The translations under genes were made by a program, and so were the position numbers. From Centrapalus pauciflorus (Eukaryota; Streptophyta; Magnoliopsida; Asterales; Asteraceae): a DNA stretch of 64,000 nucleotides. The first letter of the stretch is position 1. Each line of letters begins with the position of its first letter. Positions 34,671 to 45,641 of this stretch are shown piece by piece. The stretch spans positions 29,066 to 93,065 of the forward strand of contig JAANYP010006984.1 of assembly GCA_020465985.1 (NCBI GenBank). The letters run 5' to 3'. The notes under the pieces were generated by a model, which was given only the letters and a program-made list of their open reading frames with translations, ran no database searches and was not told the origin of the DNA.

Positions 34671-35784
34671 GCATCCGCGGGAATGACGACATATCCTTCT
34701 CTACTTGGATTTTGTGCCCAATCAAGTGAAACTGGAACTATTCTATTGCTCTCTTGACAGCAAGAATATCTTTGAAGGTAGAGTGGTAATGCTTTTCAGA
34801 ATCCTTGAATGTGTCACTTTTGTAACCTCACACTTCTTTGGCATTATCCTCATTGAGGACGATTAAGACAGCCGCCCAAAGTTCGTCGCTTGCGTCTGTC
34901 TGAAGGATTCTCTTTTCTGATGATGTGGGAATCTTCAGAGGGGGCATCTTGTCAGCTAGCTGCTTTGTAGCCTTGACAGCTAGGGTCTGTTCCGAGGACC
35001 ACTTTGAGGGATTGTTTATCAACATGGGGAATAAGTGTTTTGTATGATTAGATAATTTTGGTACAAAATCTGCCATGTAATTCACTAATCCATGAAACTG
35101 TTGAATTTGCTTTTGGCTCGATAGTGTGTCTGGGAACTTATGAAGCTCTTGCGAAACATGTGGCTGAGGTTGATATTCGCCATTTGATATTTTCATCCCA
35201 AGGAAATCAATGGCGGTGACACCAATATCCATTTTCTTTTCTGATAGCATTATACCATACTTAATTATCAAAGCATGAAACTTTAATAGCAGCTCCACAT
35301 GTGAGTCATTGTCTTTTGAAAACAACAAAATATCATCAATACAAACCAGGACGTTAGACAGAATTGGCTCAAAAATCTTTACCATAGCTTTCTGAAAAGC
35401 AGACGATGCATTTTTTAAACCGAATGACATCACTTTCCACTGGTAATGATGATCAGGGATACAGAAGGCCGTCTTTGATCTGTCTTCAGGACGAATACCT
35501 AACTACCAAAATCCGGACATAAGATCAAACTTAGACAGGACTTTAGCGTTTGCCAATGACTGAAACAACGCCTTCTTTTGCGGGAGAGGAAACTTTTCAT
35601 CTGCCAAAAAATGATTTAGAGGTTGATAGTTGATGACTAGTCTTAGCTTTCCTCTGACTTGTTCACTACGCTTGTTTACGTAGAATGCTTCACACGCCCA
35701 TGGGGAGTTTGTGGGCTCAATAATTCCTTGGTCAACGAGTTGACTGCACTCTGCAATTACAATCTGATAATGGTGTGGATTCAT
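34671..35784 (-). pseudogene. EPRV minus copy reverse transcriptase and RNase H
   Basis: Caulimovirid-type RT: IIEPTNSPWACEAFYV, LRLVINYQPLNHFL, then MSFGLKNASSAFQKAM and IDDILLFSKD. The residue before IDD is Cys where the plus copy has Tyr, so the YIDD box is altered. RNase H follows with LQTDASDELWAAVL near 34880. The enzyme would copy pregenomic RNA to DNA. Stops near 35503, 34828 and elsewhere inactivate it. Confidence 0.85.
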
Positions 35785-36815
35785 ACTATGATGGCTTGCC
35801 TTTGTGGGGTTAACATCCTCATTCTATTTGAATGGTAAGGAAACAAAAAATGATTCGTTAAAAGCCATAATGGTGAGGAATGCTTTGTTAGGAATTCTAT
35901 GTGTGTAGAAGCACAAGAGGTTTGGACAATCTGCTGCTTTAAGGATTCAAGAGTAGGAGTAACCATCATATGAAGTTTGAGAATTGTACTCCATGGGTTC
36001 ATGAAACTTTTGTAGCTTAATCCTTGAGGTGTCCATCTCAGATTTGGTAGCTTTGAAAGCAGATCAAATCCGATGACCATATCCTTGCAATGAGAGCTTG
36101 ATCCTAGAAGCTTGTGTTTGATCACGCATTTAGGGGAAAGACGGATGTATACGGGGATACTGATCTTGTCAATCACAAACTTTTCTCCATTAGCAGCTAA
36201 GAATGTTTGCTCATGTGGTCTCCAATAACTCGCATGTAAGCTCTTTGGATCTAGAATGGAGACTGCTGAACCTGTGTAAAAGAGCACTACAACTTGTATT
36301 GGCTTTGCGTATGCTGACGTCATAAGATGAACCTTGGCAATGGGAACTGGTTGACTTCTTAGTAATGGCAAAACATGGGGTGCATGGCTTACCATAAACA
36401 ATTCTGCATCAGAATAACCTGATGATTCTGAATCTGTAGCTGAGTCTTCATCTGATGAACTATAGGAATAACGTAATGTACATAACGTTCTATCATTTGG
36501 TTCATCATTAAGAGAGTAGACTGACTCAATATCAGAAATGTCAACTAGCTCTATTTTGTTGAGAGTCTGCAACAATGCCATTGATCTTCTTTTATCTGGA
36601 CAATTTTTGGCGAAATGTCCCTTCTTGTTACATACGTAACATTTATCTGAATTTCTGCCTTGCTTGAACTTCCACTTCTTTTTTGGCCTGGAATTCTTCT
36701 TCCTGTGAGAGTCAAAAGATTTAAAAAAACCTTTTGGAGTGTGATTTCTTCTTTGTGTGAGAACAATCACACGATGACTTGTCTTTGCACTTAATCTGCA
36801 GATGTTTGTCATCAC
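35785..36815 (-). pseudogene. EPRV minus copy coat protein end (CCHC) and aspartic protease
   Basis: An open stretch of about 340 codons. A basic region leads to the CCHC finger CYVCNKKGHFAKNC near 36600-36645, the RNA-binding hallmark of caulimovirid coat proteins. An acidic Ser/Asp/Glu segment follows, then a retropepsin-like domain. Its active-site triad reads YTG instead of DTG (near 36280); the downstream MVIGFDLL-type segment is kept. With Tyr for the catalytic Asp the protease should be dead. Confidence 0.82.
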
Positions 36816-37577
36816 ATGTTTTTCCTAGTCTTCTTTCAGTTTTCTCAAACTCTACCAAGAATTTCTTCTGGTTGCAAAGTTTGGCTAGAGCATTGAGAAC
36901 AAGCTGATACAGCTCGCCAAGAGAGGTTGGTGCGACAGTGGCGTTCCTTGATTCAAGAAATCAGTATGCCTCATTTCCAAGTGATTCATGGAATGAATTC
37001 AAAAATACTTGTATGAGGTTGACATCATCGATTTCTTGAAGGCAATAGAATCTTTCTGACATTTTATTGTAGTGTTTTTCAAGATCCTTTTTTAGGAAGG
37101 AACAATACTTCATTTTGAGGAATTCTTCTCTTGCGTGTATGAATACTGAGTAAATGACACTCATGAATTTTTCAGGAGATTGAGACTGATGCATTTGTAA
37201 CCGGAGATACTCTCCAAGACTGAGATACCAATCACGGAGTCTACCTTGGAGTCTAGTTGCAAACCTTCTGAGAACCATATCAATGGTGTAAAACAGATGT
37301 TCTGCAGACATCCAAGTTAGCATTTCCACACTTCTTTCTCTCCGTTTTGATAGAGGGATATCATCAAATGTGAACTACTATTTGGTATCTGTCTTTGGTT
37401 GGTTTTGTCTCCTGGGGCGTTTCTTGGGTTTCTGATTCTCCTGAATCACTGTCATGAACAACATTTTTGACAGTGTATTCTTCTTCGTCATTTCCAGTGA
37501 TGATTAGTTGTTCAAATGATTCAGAAGGATCGAAATCCTCGTCTGGTTGGGGAGAGACCGGTATTACAAAGGATGGT
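36816..37577 (-). pseudogene. EPRV minus copy coat protein middle part
   Basis: Two frames (37329-36961 and 37577-37364) aligned with the plus copy downstream part. The segment reads ATRLQGRLRDWYLSLGEYL, then HAREEFLKMK and NLIQVFLNSF, an all-helical coat-protein-like region. The acidic stretch upstream (EEEYTVKNVVHDSDSG) is missing from the plus copy. RT-4 interrupts it at 37577. Confidence 0.75.
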
Positions 37578-38128
37578 TGTAACATCCGGCACTAAACCAG
37601 GTTAGCAACAATGACCTAATATGTATTCGATAACAAATTATAACCTAATCAGTGGTCATTAGAAATTAATCAAGTGATTAACAAGGTTTATTAGAAAATT
37701 CAACTCAATTTGAATCAAATTCATCGGTGCGATGAATCGGGAAATCAATTAATCCGATCGATTTACGATATGAGGGATTAGTTCAACTAAGTACATAATT
37801 AAATTATGATTAGTGACACTAATCATACACTAATACAATTACTTAACATTAATTATGCAAGACTAAAACAATTCATTAAAACAATGCATCCAAGTATTTA
37901 TAAAATTACAAGAAAAGGGAAATACAAGAATACATTTCTAAATACATTTATACAAAAAAAATGTAAATACATGTATAAATACATGCATGGCTGGCCCTTA
38001 GGCCATGTGATGTATTAGAAGTTGACTTTTATTTAAATAATATTACTTTAAACACCATCATTTTGTTTAAAAGTGCACTCAACTTTTGTCTCCCATGCCT
38101 TTCATCATTTGAAAGACCAAATTTCCTA

Positions 38129-38137
38129 TATAAATAG
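38129..38137 (+). promoter_or_regulatory. TATA box of RT-4 5' LTR
   Basis: TATAAATAG, conserved with the RT-3 LTRs and at 46196-46204 in the 3' LTR. Confidence 0.7.
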
Positions 38138-38332
38138 AGAAGTCTTTCATTCATTTTAAACACACCAAAACCTTCTTTTCTCTCCTCAAAGATCCGGCCA
38201 TATACACATTCACATCACAAAATTCTTCATTCAAGTGTTTTTCAAGTGTTCTTGGTGTTCTTCAAGAGTTTTGGTGTATATCTTGCAAAGGATTTCAACT
38301 TCTACTCAAAATTATATTCTAAATACTTCAAA

Positions 38333-39011
38333 GTAAGTAAATACTAACATATTTCATCATACATTTATGTTTATATAAGTCTTGCATAATATATATAATC
38401 ACCCACAACAATAAGTTTCATAAAAAAAAAAAAAACTCAAGTTTATAAGTTTCTAGTTTTTATTTTTTTAGTTGAATCTTTAAATGTGCATAAGAATATA
38501 TGAACACATTATAAACATGTTAATATTATGAAAACATGTGTAATATATGTGTTATATAACTTTTACAACTTTTAAACAAGTAGTCTTTGAATAAACAACA
38601 AGAATCCTAAGTTGTTTCAAGTTTATAAAACTGCGGATTTTCGGCAGAAAATTTATACCGAATTTGAAAAATCATAACTAATTCATAACTCAACGAAATG
38701 AGTTGATTCTTGTCTCAAAAGTTAGATCTATGTATTAACTATAGATCTGGAATTTTTCATAATTTATTTTGGAGTTTAAGACCTGCAGAATTTATTTGGG
38801 AAACCGAAAGTTTGACAGCTAAAAAATGGCAAAACATAGGGTTTTTAACGAGCTTTTTCACCAACCTAAACATCTTGAAAAATGGCCGTTCTTGATTCTA
38901 AAAATCCTTTGTATATAGTAGTTTAATGTCCTAGAAAATCAAAGTCTAAAACATTTTGGAGCTTGGTCAAAAACAGCCTCAAAGTAGGCCGAAAAACTTC
39001 CGAAAAAGCTG

Positions 39012-39043
<32 letters not shown>

Positions 39044-39721
39044 AACTTGACTTTTTAAGCGAATTTTATTTATAAACTTGTAATGTTGGGTGATTTAAGA
39101 CATAAAAATCTATAAATATATATATATATATATATCATCATGTATTAGAGATATTAAGTCCTTATTATCATTTAGGACTCGATTAAACTCACCCGACGCA
39201 TCATCCATCCATTTACGCTAAAAGCTTTTTACGCTAGATTTTTGCCATCGCAATCCCGGTGAGTTCTCATAGCCCCTATTTTCACACTGTTATGTTTTGG
39301 GGATGAAATACATGCTTCGTTTTTATATGAACACGGAAATATTTTCATTTCTATTATGTATTACACATGTGGTTCCATTAGCTCTGATATCATGAACCGT
39401 TAATTACATTTATTTGTAAGCACGAATATATATTGTGGATAGATCTATTGGGAGTCATGTCCCCCACTCGGGTTAGTCGGATTGGCTAACAGCGGGTGCA
39501 TATATATTCAACAAACGGTATTACGTATGGGAATACTGCACAGGGCAAACTCATTTTAAATTAAGCTTCGGTTGCATGATGGTTATATGTAATACATAAC
39601 AAGGAATTTATGATTTTATAAATTCAATCTCTATTATTGTTGTCCATGCGAGTCAGATTTACGTGTAAACCTATGAGCTCACCAACAATTTTTGTTGACG
39701 TATTTTAGCGTGTATTTTCAG
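38333..39721 (+). other. Putative intron within RT-4 5' LTR
   Basis: Donor-like CAAA/GTAAGTAAA and acceptor TATTTTCAG/G. The 3' LTR has the donor at 46400 and a slightly weaker TTTTTAG/G acceptor at 47758. Confidence 0.4.
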
Positions 39722-40026
39722 GAAATTAAGGCAAGTATGCCTTCGGACGTGTTTTCTTTCAAGCTTCCGCATCCATGGAGTCGCATGCATATTCAAATTA
39801 ACGGAGATTTAGCTGCATTATTTTGGATATTTTAATTATGTAATTAAATCTCTGTCTTTTTGCGAACTCCGTTACTCATATCAGACTATGTAAAACATTG
39901 CTATGCTTTAAAGCTTTAACGATGTATTTTAAAAACGTCCATATAGTGGTCGTTCGTTATGATTATGGTTATGCTTCCGCACTCGTCACGCCTCGCTGCC
40001 AACCGGGGTTGCAGGGTGTGACAGAT

Positions 40027-40038
40027 TGGTATCAGAGC
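40027..40038 (+). promoter_or_regulatory. RT-4 primer binding site, tRNA-Met(i) type
   Basis: TGGTATCAGAGC three bases after the 5' LTR. Confidence 0.9.
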
Positions 40039-40170
40039 CATAGTTATAGTGAACTAGGTTGCATTAGTACCCTAGACTATAACTGCACATAAGATATACT
40101 GATTTTAGAAATATTTTTTTAACTTTGTAACTAACTAAAAGGCCATGAATGGACCTTGATAGCAGAAAAC

Positions 40171-40962
40171 ATGTCTCGTCATGAGATAATCATTTTGTCC
40201 GACTCTGAAGAAGAGTATGCCCCTTTAAGCCCGGAAGTCACAGAGGTGTTCGTAGAAGAGGACCCATCAGAAGAGGAAGACCCCTCTGAAGAAGAAGACC
40301 CAATGGAGGAATCCGAGGAAGAACCCATGGAGGAGGAACCCATGGAGGAAGACAAATCCGGAGACGATCCACCACCCCCGGTGGTCCCCTCTTATATCCC
40401 GTATCACCCAGAGGTTCCATCATTCACCCCATACCGCCCTCACCCCAATGGCCCAAAGATGCTCTATACACCCCGCAAGAGAGTTTTCACGCCAAGACGG
40501 GAGTCTATCCCCGTGCCAGCACCACAACCAAGTTCACCACCAAGACGACGGGCAAACGCCCGAAGATGGGGCTGGATGCCCGAGACCCTCCAAGAATGGA
40601 GGCGGGAGGAAGGAATCCCTCCCCACTTTGAGATTGGAGGACCATCCTCCGCACCTATCTCGTCACTCACTCAAGAGACCACCGATCAGACCATACCACT
40701 CTTGGTAGCACGGTCTACCAGGCATGATCACCAAATTCGGTCACTTAACCTAGATATTGGAGAATTGACTGCCCGTCTGGAGTGGGAGGAGATTCAAAAC
40801 TCCAATTTATATTGGGTTAATCAGCATGCTCTCACCATCCAACAGGATGGCCTGAATGAGCTTCGGCAGCAACTAGCCGAAAGCCAAGCTCGGATCGAGG
40901 AGCTGACTTTGCGCCTCAATGCCTTAGAAAAGGGAGAGACCCCTGATCACTCCCACACCTAG
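40171..40962 (+). CDS. RT-4 extra frame upstream of gag: SIM-like N-terminus, acidic repeats, coiled coil
   Basis: Intact frame of 263 residues from ATG 40171 to the stop at 40962, between primer site and gag, same strand. Residues 1-15 include EIIILSDSEEEY: four hydrophobic residues then Ser-Asp-Ser-Glu, the pattern of a phospho-regulated SUMO-interacting motif. Residues 20-70 are acidic repeats (EEDPSEEEDPMEE). Residues 70-130 are proline-rich and basic. A block WGWMPETLQEWRREEG is identical in RT-3. The last 80 residues (IGELTARLEWEEI, ELRQQLAESQARIEELTLRL) have heptad spacing of a coiled coil. No Gag, Pol or Env similarity is seen. Similarity to RT-3 at protein level despite decay there suggests past selection. 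Role unknown; a SUMO-linked partner is inference. Confidence 0.8.
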   Translation: MSRHEIIILSDSEEEYAPLSPEVTEVFVEEDPSEEEDPSEEEDPMEESEEEPMEEEPMEEDKSGDDPPPPVVPSYIPYHPEVPSFTPYRPHPNGPKMLYTPRKRVFTPRRESIPVPAPQPSSPPRRRANARRWGWMPETLQEWRREEGIPPHFEIGGPSSAPISSLTQETTDQTIPLLVARSTRHDHQIRSLNLDIGELTARLEWEEIQNSNLYWVNQHALTIQQDGLNELRQQLAESQARIEELTLRLNALEKGETPDHSHT

Positions 40963-41190
40963 TACCCCCCTCTATCTTTGTAATATTAGGAACTTATTAT
41001 GTAATAGGGTAGGACTAAAATTTTCGGGTAATAACCCGCCCCCAATGTAAGGAAATTATGAATGATTAATGAAAATTGCAAGTTATTTATGAAATTGTGT
41101 TTGATGATTATAGTGTTGTGCCTTAAGAAAAATTTACATCTTTAAGATTCAACTTCTTACGCTATGCTATTTTCTTTAAAGTTTAAGATA

Positions 41191-42280
41191 ATGCCGCCGA
41201 GACGAGTTATGAGCGCCGCTGAAATTGAGGAGCTAGTTGCACAAAGAGTGGCTGCTGCTATAGCCACTTACGAGACCAACAGAAATAGTTCAGCTAACGG
41301 AGATGGTGGTGCTAGCCGCACCACAGGAGGAACTGAAACCCACCCTAAAGGTTGCGGAATTAAGGGGTTTTTGAGCTGCAAACGCCGATACTTCAATGGG
41401 ACCGAAGGAGCCGTCGGATTAGTACGATGGTTCGAAAAGTTGGAATCCGTCTTCCGTGTTAGCGGATGCATAGAAGGAGACAAAGTAAAGTTTGCCACCC
41501 ACACTCTGCAAGACAGCGCCTTGACATGGTGGAACTCGTACACCCAGTCTGTGGGAATTGATGCAGCTTACCAACTCGCCTGGACCGAGTTGAAGCAGAT
41601 AATGACCGATGAATACTGCCCTAGGAATGAGCTACAGAAAATGGAGTCAGAGTTTTGGAATCTGGCTATGAAGGGAACGGATGTAGCGGGGTACACCAAC
41701 CGATTTCATGAACTGAGTATTCTGTGCCCTCAGATGGTGACCCCGGAGTACAAGAAAATCGAACGTTACATTTAGGGACTCGCTCCTCAAATTCAAGGTA
41801 ATGTCACTGCCTCCAACCCATCCACCATACAGGATGCCATCAGGATGGCCAACAATCTAATGGATCAAGTGTCCCGGAGGAATGAAGCCAAAGCCGGGGA
41901 AAACAAGAGGAAGTGGGAAGACATGTCCGGGAAGAACACGGGTTCGCAATTCAAGAAGCCCGAGACCATCAAAGCTTATGTAGCAGGAACTGAGTCAAGG
42001 AAAGGCTACACGGGTACCAAGCCTTTCTGCACCCAATGCACCTTTCATCACAACAAGGGTCCCTGCCCAACTTGTGGAAAATGCAAACGTATTGGCCATA
42101 TGACCAAAGACTGTAAGTTTGGAACCCCGGGTGTCAATGGCGGCAATCAAAGAGGCTGCTTTGAATGTGGAGCTACTGGGCACTTCAAGAGTGAGCTCCC
42201 GAAATTAAGAAATAGTGGAGGAGCTCAGGGGAGAGCTTTTGTGTTAGGAGCAGGTGACGCTCGTCAAGATCCCCACGTAG
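41191..42280 (+). pseudogene. gag: RT-4 gag, one in-frame stop
   Basis: ATG 41191 (MPPRRVMSAAEIEELVAQ). The Gag core has FLSCKRRYFNGTEGAV, RWFEKLESVF and SALTWWNSY. TAG at 41773-41775 replaces the Trp of RT-3 (ERYIWGLAP). The frame continues to a Cys-rich CTQC...CPTC segment and an intact knuckle CGKCKRIGHMTKDC (42073-42114). The second knuckle starts CFECGATGHFK but has Leu instead of its last Cys. Apart from that TAG the frame stays open through protease and most of RT. Particle and RNA-binding role by family. Confidence 0.88.
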
Positions 42281-43754
42281 TATCAGGTACGTTTCTTTTA
42301 AATGACATTTACGCTTACGTACTCTTTGATACTGGGGCTGATAGGAGCTTTATATCTGATAAGTTTAGTAAGCAATTGAATGCCACTCCTTTTCCCTTAG
42401 ACAACTCTTATACTATAGAACTGGCTGACGGTAAAATAATAGAGGCAAGTAGTATCATTAAGGAATGCACACTGAAGCTGGCAGATCATACCTTTAAGAT
42501 AGACTTAATGCCTATAGAACTCGGAAGTTTTGATGTAGTAGTTGGTATGGATTGGTTATCACACAATCATGCCGAGATTTTGTGTGGTAAGAAAGTGGTA
42601 CGGATACCACTCCACAAGAAGAAGTTCCTAACAGTCCAAGGAGAAAGAAAGAACCGACAGTTGAATGTCATATCCGTCCTAAGAACATTAAAGTGCCTTA
42701 GGAAAGGTTGTCATGCAGTACTGGTACAAATTGTAGAAAAAGAGTCGGAGGAGAAGCGACTCGAGGATATTCCAGTGGTTTGTGAATATCCGAAGGTCTT
42801 CCCGGAAGAGTTGCCTGGGCTTCCGCCATCTAGGCAAGTGGAGTTTCAAATCGATTTGGTGCTGGGAGCTGCACCGGTCGCAAGAGCCCCATATAGACTC
42901 GCTCCTTCTGAAATGCAAGACTTATCCAATCAATTACAAGAGTTGATGGATAAAGGATTCATTCGACCAAGTTCCTCACCTTGGGGAGCTCCGGTCTTGT
43001 TCGTTAAAAAGAAAGACGGATCCTTCAGAATGTGCATAGACTACCGAGAGCTAAACAAGTTAGCGGTAAAGAACCGCTACCCTCTTCCCAGAATTGATGA
43101 CCTGTTTGACCAACTACAAGGATTCAGCTTCTACTCTAAGATTGATCTGCGATCCGGTTATCATCAAGTAAAGGTTCGGGAAGAAGACATTCCCAAGACA
43201 GCATTCAGAACTCGATATGGACATTACGAATTCCAGGTAATGCCATTCGGTTTGACCAACGCACCAGCCGTATTCATGGACCTCATGAATCGAGTGTGTA
43301 AACCGTATATGGACAAATTTGTAATAGTGTTCATAGACGATATTCTCATCTATTCCAGAAATAAGGAGGAGCATGAACAACATCTCAAGCTGATCTTGGA
43401 GTAGTTAGAGAAGGAACAGTTATACGCCAAATTTTCAAAATGTGAATTTTGGTTGCGAGAAGTTAAATTCCTTGGACATGTGACCAACAGCCAGGGAATC
43501 CAAGTTGATCCATCAAAAATCGAGGCCATAAAGAACTGGGCGACTCCTAGAACCCCCACGGAAATCCGCCAATTTCTAGGACTTGCCGGTTATTATAGGC
43601 GATTTATCGAAAACTTCTCAAAGATAGCAGGTTCCTTAACAGAATTGACTCGGAAGGATGTAAAGTATTTCTAGGGTGAAGAGCAAGAAAAGGCGTTTTA
43701 GCAGTTAAAGCAAAGATTGTGTAGTGCACCAATTCTGAAGGGACTGAAAATTTT
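42281..43754 (+). pseudogene. pol: RT-4 protease, reverse transcriptase and start of RNase H
   Basis: Protease with LFDTGADRSFIS (Asp codon 42328-42330) and VVVGMDWLS. RT with EKKDG-type FVKKKDGSFRMCIDYREL, MPFGLTNAP and FIDDIL (Asp pair 43336-43341), then GLAGYYRRFIENFS. TAG stops at 43402-43404, 43672-43674 (Trp) and 43699-43701. A loss of about 10 bases near 43738, seen against RT-3, shifts the frame before RNase H. The protease and the RT catalytic region before 43402 are intact. Confidence 0.88.
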
Positions 43755-45608
43755 GTGGTCTACTGTGATGCCTCACACAATGGATTAGGTTGTGTGCTCA
43801 TGCAAAGGGATAAAGTCATTGCTTACGCATCACGACAGCTCAAAATTCACGTGGTGAATTATACGACTCATGACTTAGAGCTTGGAGCAGTGGTGTTTGC
43901 CCTCAAAATATGGAGGCACTACCTGTATGGAACTAAGTGCACGGTGTTCACAGACCATAAAAGCCTTCAGCATATTCTGAATCAGAAAGAGTTAAATATG
44001 AGGCAGCTTCGTTGGGTTGAACTACTTAGCGATTATGACTGTGAAATTCGTTATCATCCGGGGAAGGCGAATGTCGTGGTTGATGCCCTAAGCCGAAAGG
44101 AACGGGTTAAGCCATTAAGAGTCCGAGCTTTGGTCATGACTATACAGTCAAACCTAAACTCTCAAGTCCGCAAGGTGCAAGAAGAAGCAGTCAAGGAGGG
44201 TAATCTACTAGATGAAGCCTTGAGAGGTATGGATAAGCAGTTTGAAATCAAGCCAAATGGATGTCGATACTTCATGGGCAGAATTTGGCTACCAAAACTC
44301 GGAGGAGTAAGGAAGCTGGTCATGGATGAAGGGCATAAGACAAGATATGCTATTCATCCAGGGTCAGATAAGATGTATCACGACTTGAAGAGAATGTACT
44401 GGTGGCCAAATATGAAGGCTGACATTGCTACCTATGTCAGCAAGTGCTTAACATGTTTGAAGGTTAAGGCTGAGCACCAAAAACCATCAGGATTGCTAGT
44501 TCACCCAGAAATACCCCAGTGGAAGTGGGAAAACATCACCATGGATTTCATCACCAAGTTGCCAAAGACTTCTAGAGGATATGACACTATTTGGGTGATT
44601 GTGGATCGACTTACCAAAACCGCACATTTCCTTCCAATCAAGGAGACTGATAAGATGGATAAGTTAACACTAACCTATCTTAAAGAAGTCGTGTCAAGGC
44701 ATCGAGTGCCAGTATCAATTATATCAGACAGGGACAGCCGGTTCACATCAAGATTTTGGCAGTCATTGCAAGAAGCACTGGGTACGCGTCTAGATATGAG
44801 CACAGCCTATCACCCACACACGGATGGTCAGAGTGAAAGGACGATTCAGACTTTGGAAGACATGTTAAGGGCATGTGTCATCGATTTTGGCAAAAGTTGG
44901 GACAGGCACCTGCCATTAGTCGAGTTTTCCTATAACAACAGCTATCACTCGAGCATTAAGACCGCCCCATTCGAGGCACTCTACGGGCGAAAGTGTCGAT
45001 CACCTCTTTGTTGGGCTGAAGTAGGAGATAGTCAGATTACTGGACCTGAGATCATCCAGGAGACTACAGAAAAGATAGCCCAGATTCGTAACCGGTTAAA
45101 GATCGCGCGGGATCGGCAGAAAAGTTATGCAGACGTTCGACGGAAGGATTTGGAATTCCAAGAGGGAGATCATGTAATGTTAAAAGTCTCGCCTTGGAAG
45201 GGCGTAATCCGTTTTGGGAAACGAGGAAAACTCAATCCTCGTTATATCGGACCATTCAAGATCATCAAAAGAATTGGCCCGATAGCTTACCGACTCGATC
45301 TGCCCCCAGAGCTTAGTAACGTCCATAATACCTTCCACGTGTCCAATCTTAAGAAGTGTCTGGCTGATGAATCACTCGTTATACCCATGGACGAGTTGGA
45401 ATTAGACGATAAGTTGAACTTCATTGAACAACCTGTAGAAATAATGGACCGAGAAGTCAAGAAACTAAAGCACAGCCGGATCCCGATAATAAAAGTCAGA
45501 TGGAACTCTAAGCGAGGTCCTGAGTTTACGTGGGAACGCGAAGATCAGTTCCGGGAAAAATACCCTCACCTGTTCTCAAGTACTCAAGAAGTGGAGAACA
45601 CGAGCTAA
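43755..45608 (+). pseudogene. pol: RT-4 RNase H, integrase and chromodomain, long open stretch
   Basis: 617 codons without a stop. RNase H: VYCDASHNGLGCVLMQ and FTDHKSLQ. Integrase HHCC domain: HKTRYAIHPGSDKMY, CLTCLKVK. Core: MDFITKLP, SDRDSRF, HTDGQSERTIQT. GPFKIIKRIG module. Chromodomain-like end: VRWNSKRGPEF, WEREDQFREK. It ends NTS then TAA; the RT-3 copy has CAA here and runs into the LTR. Integrase would be complete if translated, but the upstream shift cuts it from the Gag-Pol frame. Confidence 0.88.
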
Positions 45609-45631
45609 TTTCGGGACGAAATTCCCTTAAC

Positions 45632-45640
45632 AGGGGGAGA
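45632..45640 (+). promoter_or_regulatory. RT-4 polypurine tract
   Basis: AGGGGGAGA one base before the 3' LTR. Confidence 0.85.
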
Positions 45641-45641
45641 C

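Larger units (their letters stand above)
37578..40023 (+). repeat. RT-4 5' LTR
   Basis: 2446 bp. TATA box at 38129-38137, splice-like sites at 38333 and 39721, TA microsatellites near 39017-39042 and 39115-39135. No gene. Confidence 0.92.

Noticed and set aside
40171..40962. Extra frame as an envelope-like gene or a caulimovirus transactivator
   Set aside because: No signal peptide or membrane segment, located before gag rather than after pol, and no resemblance that I can see to a transactivator.
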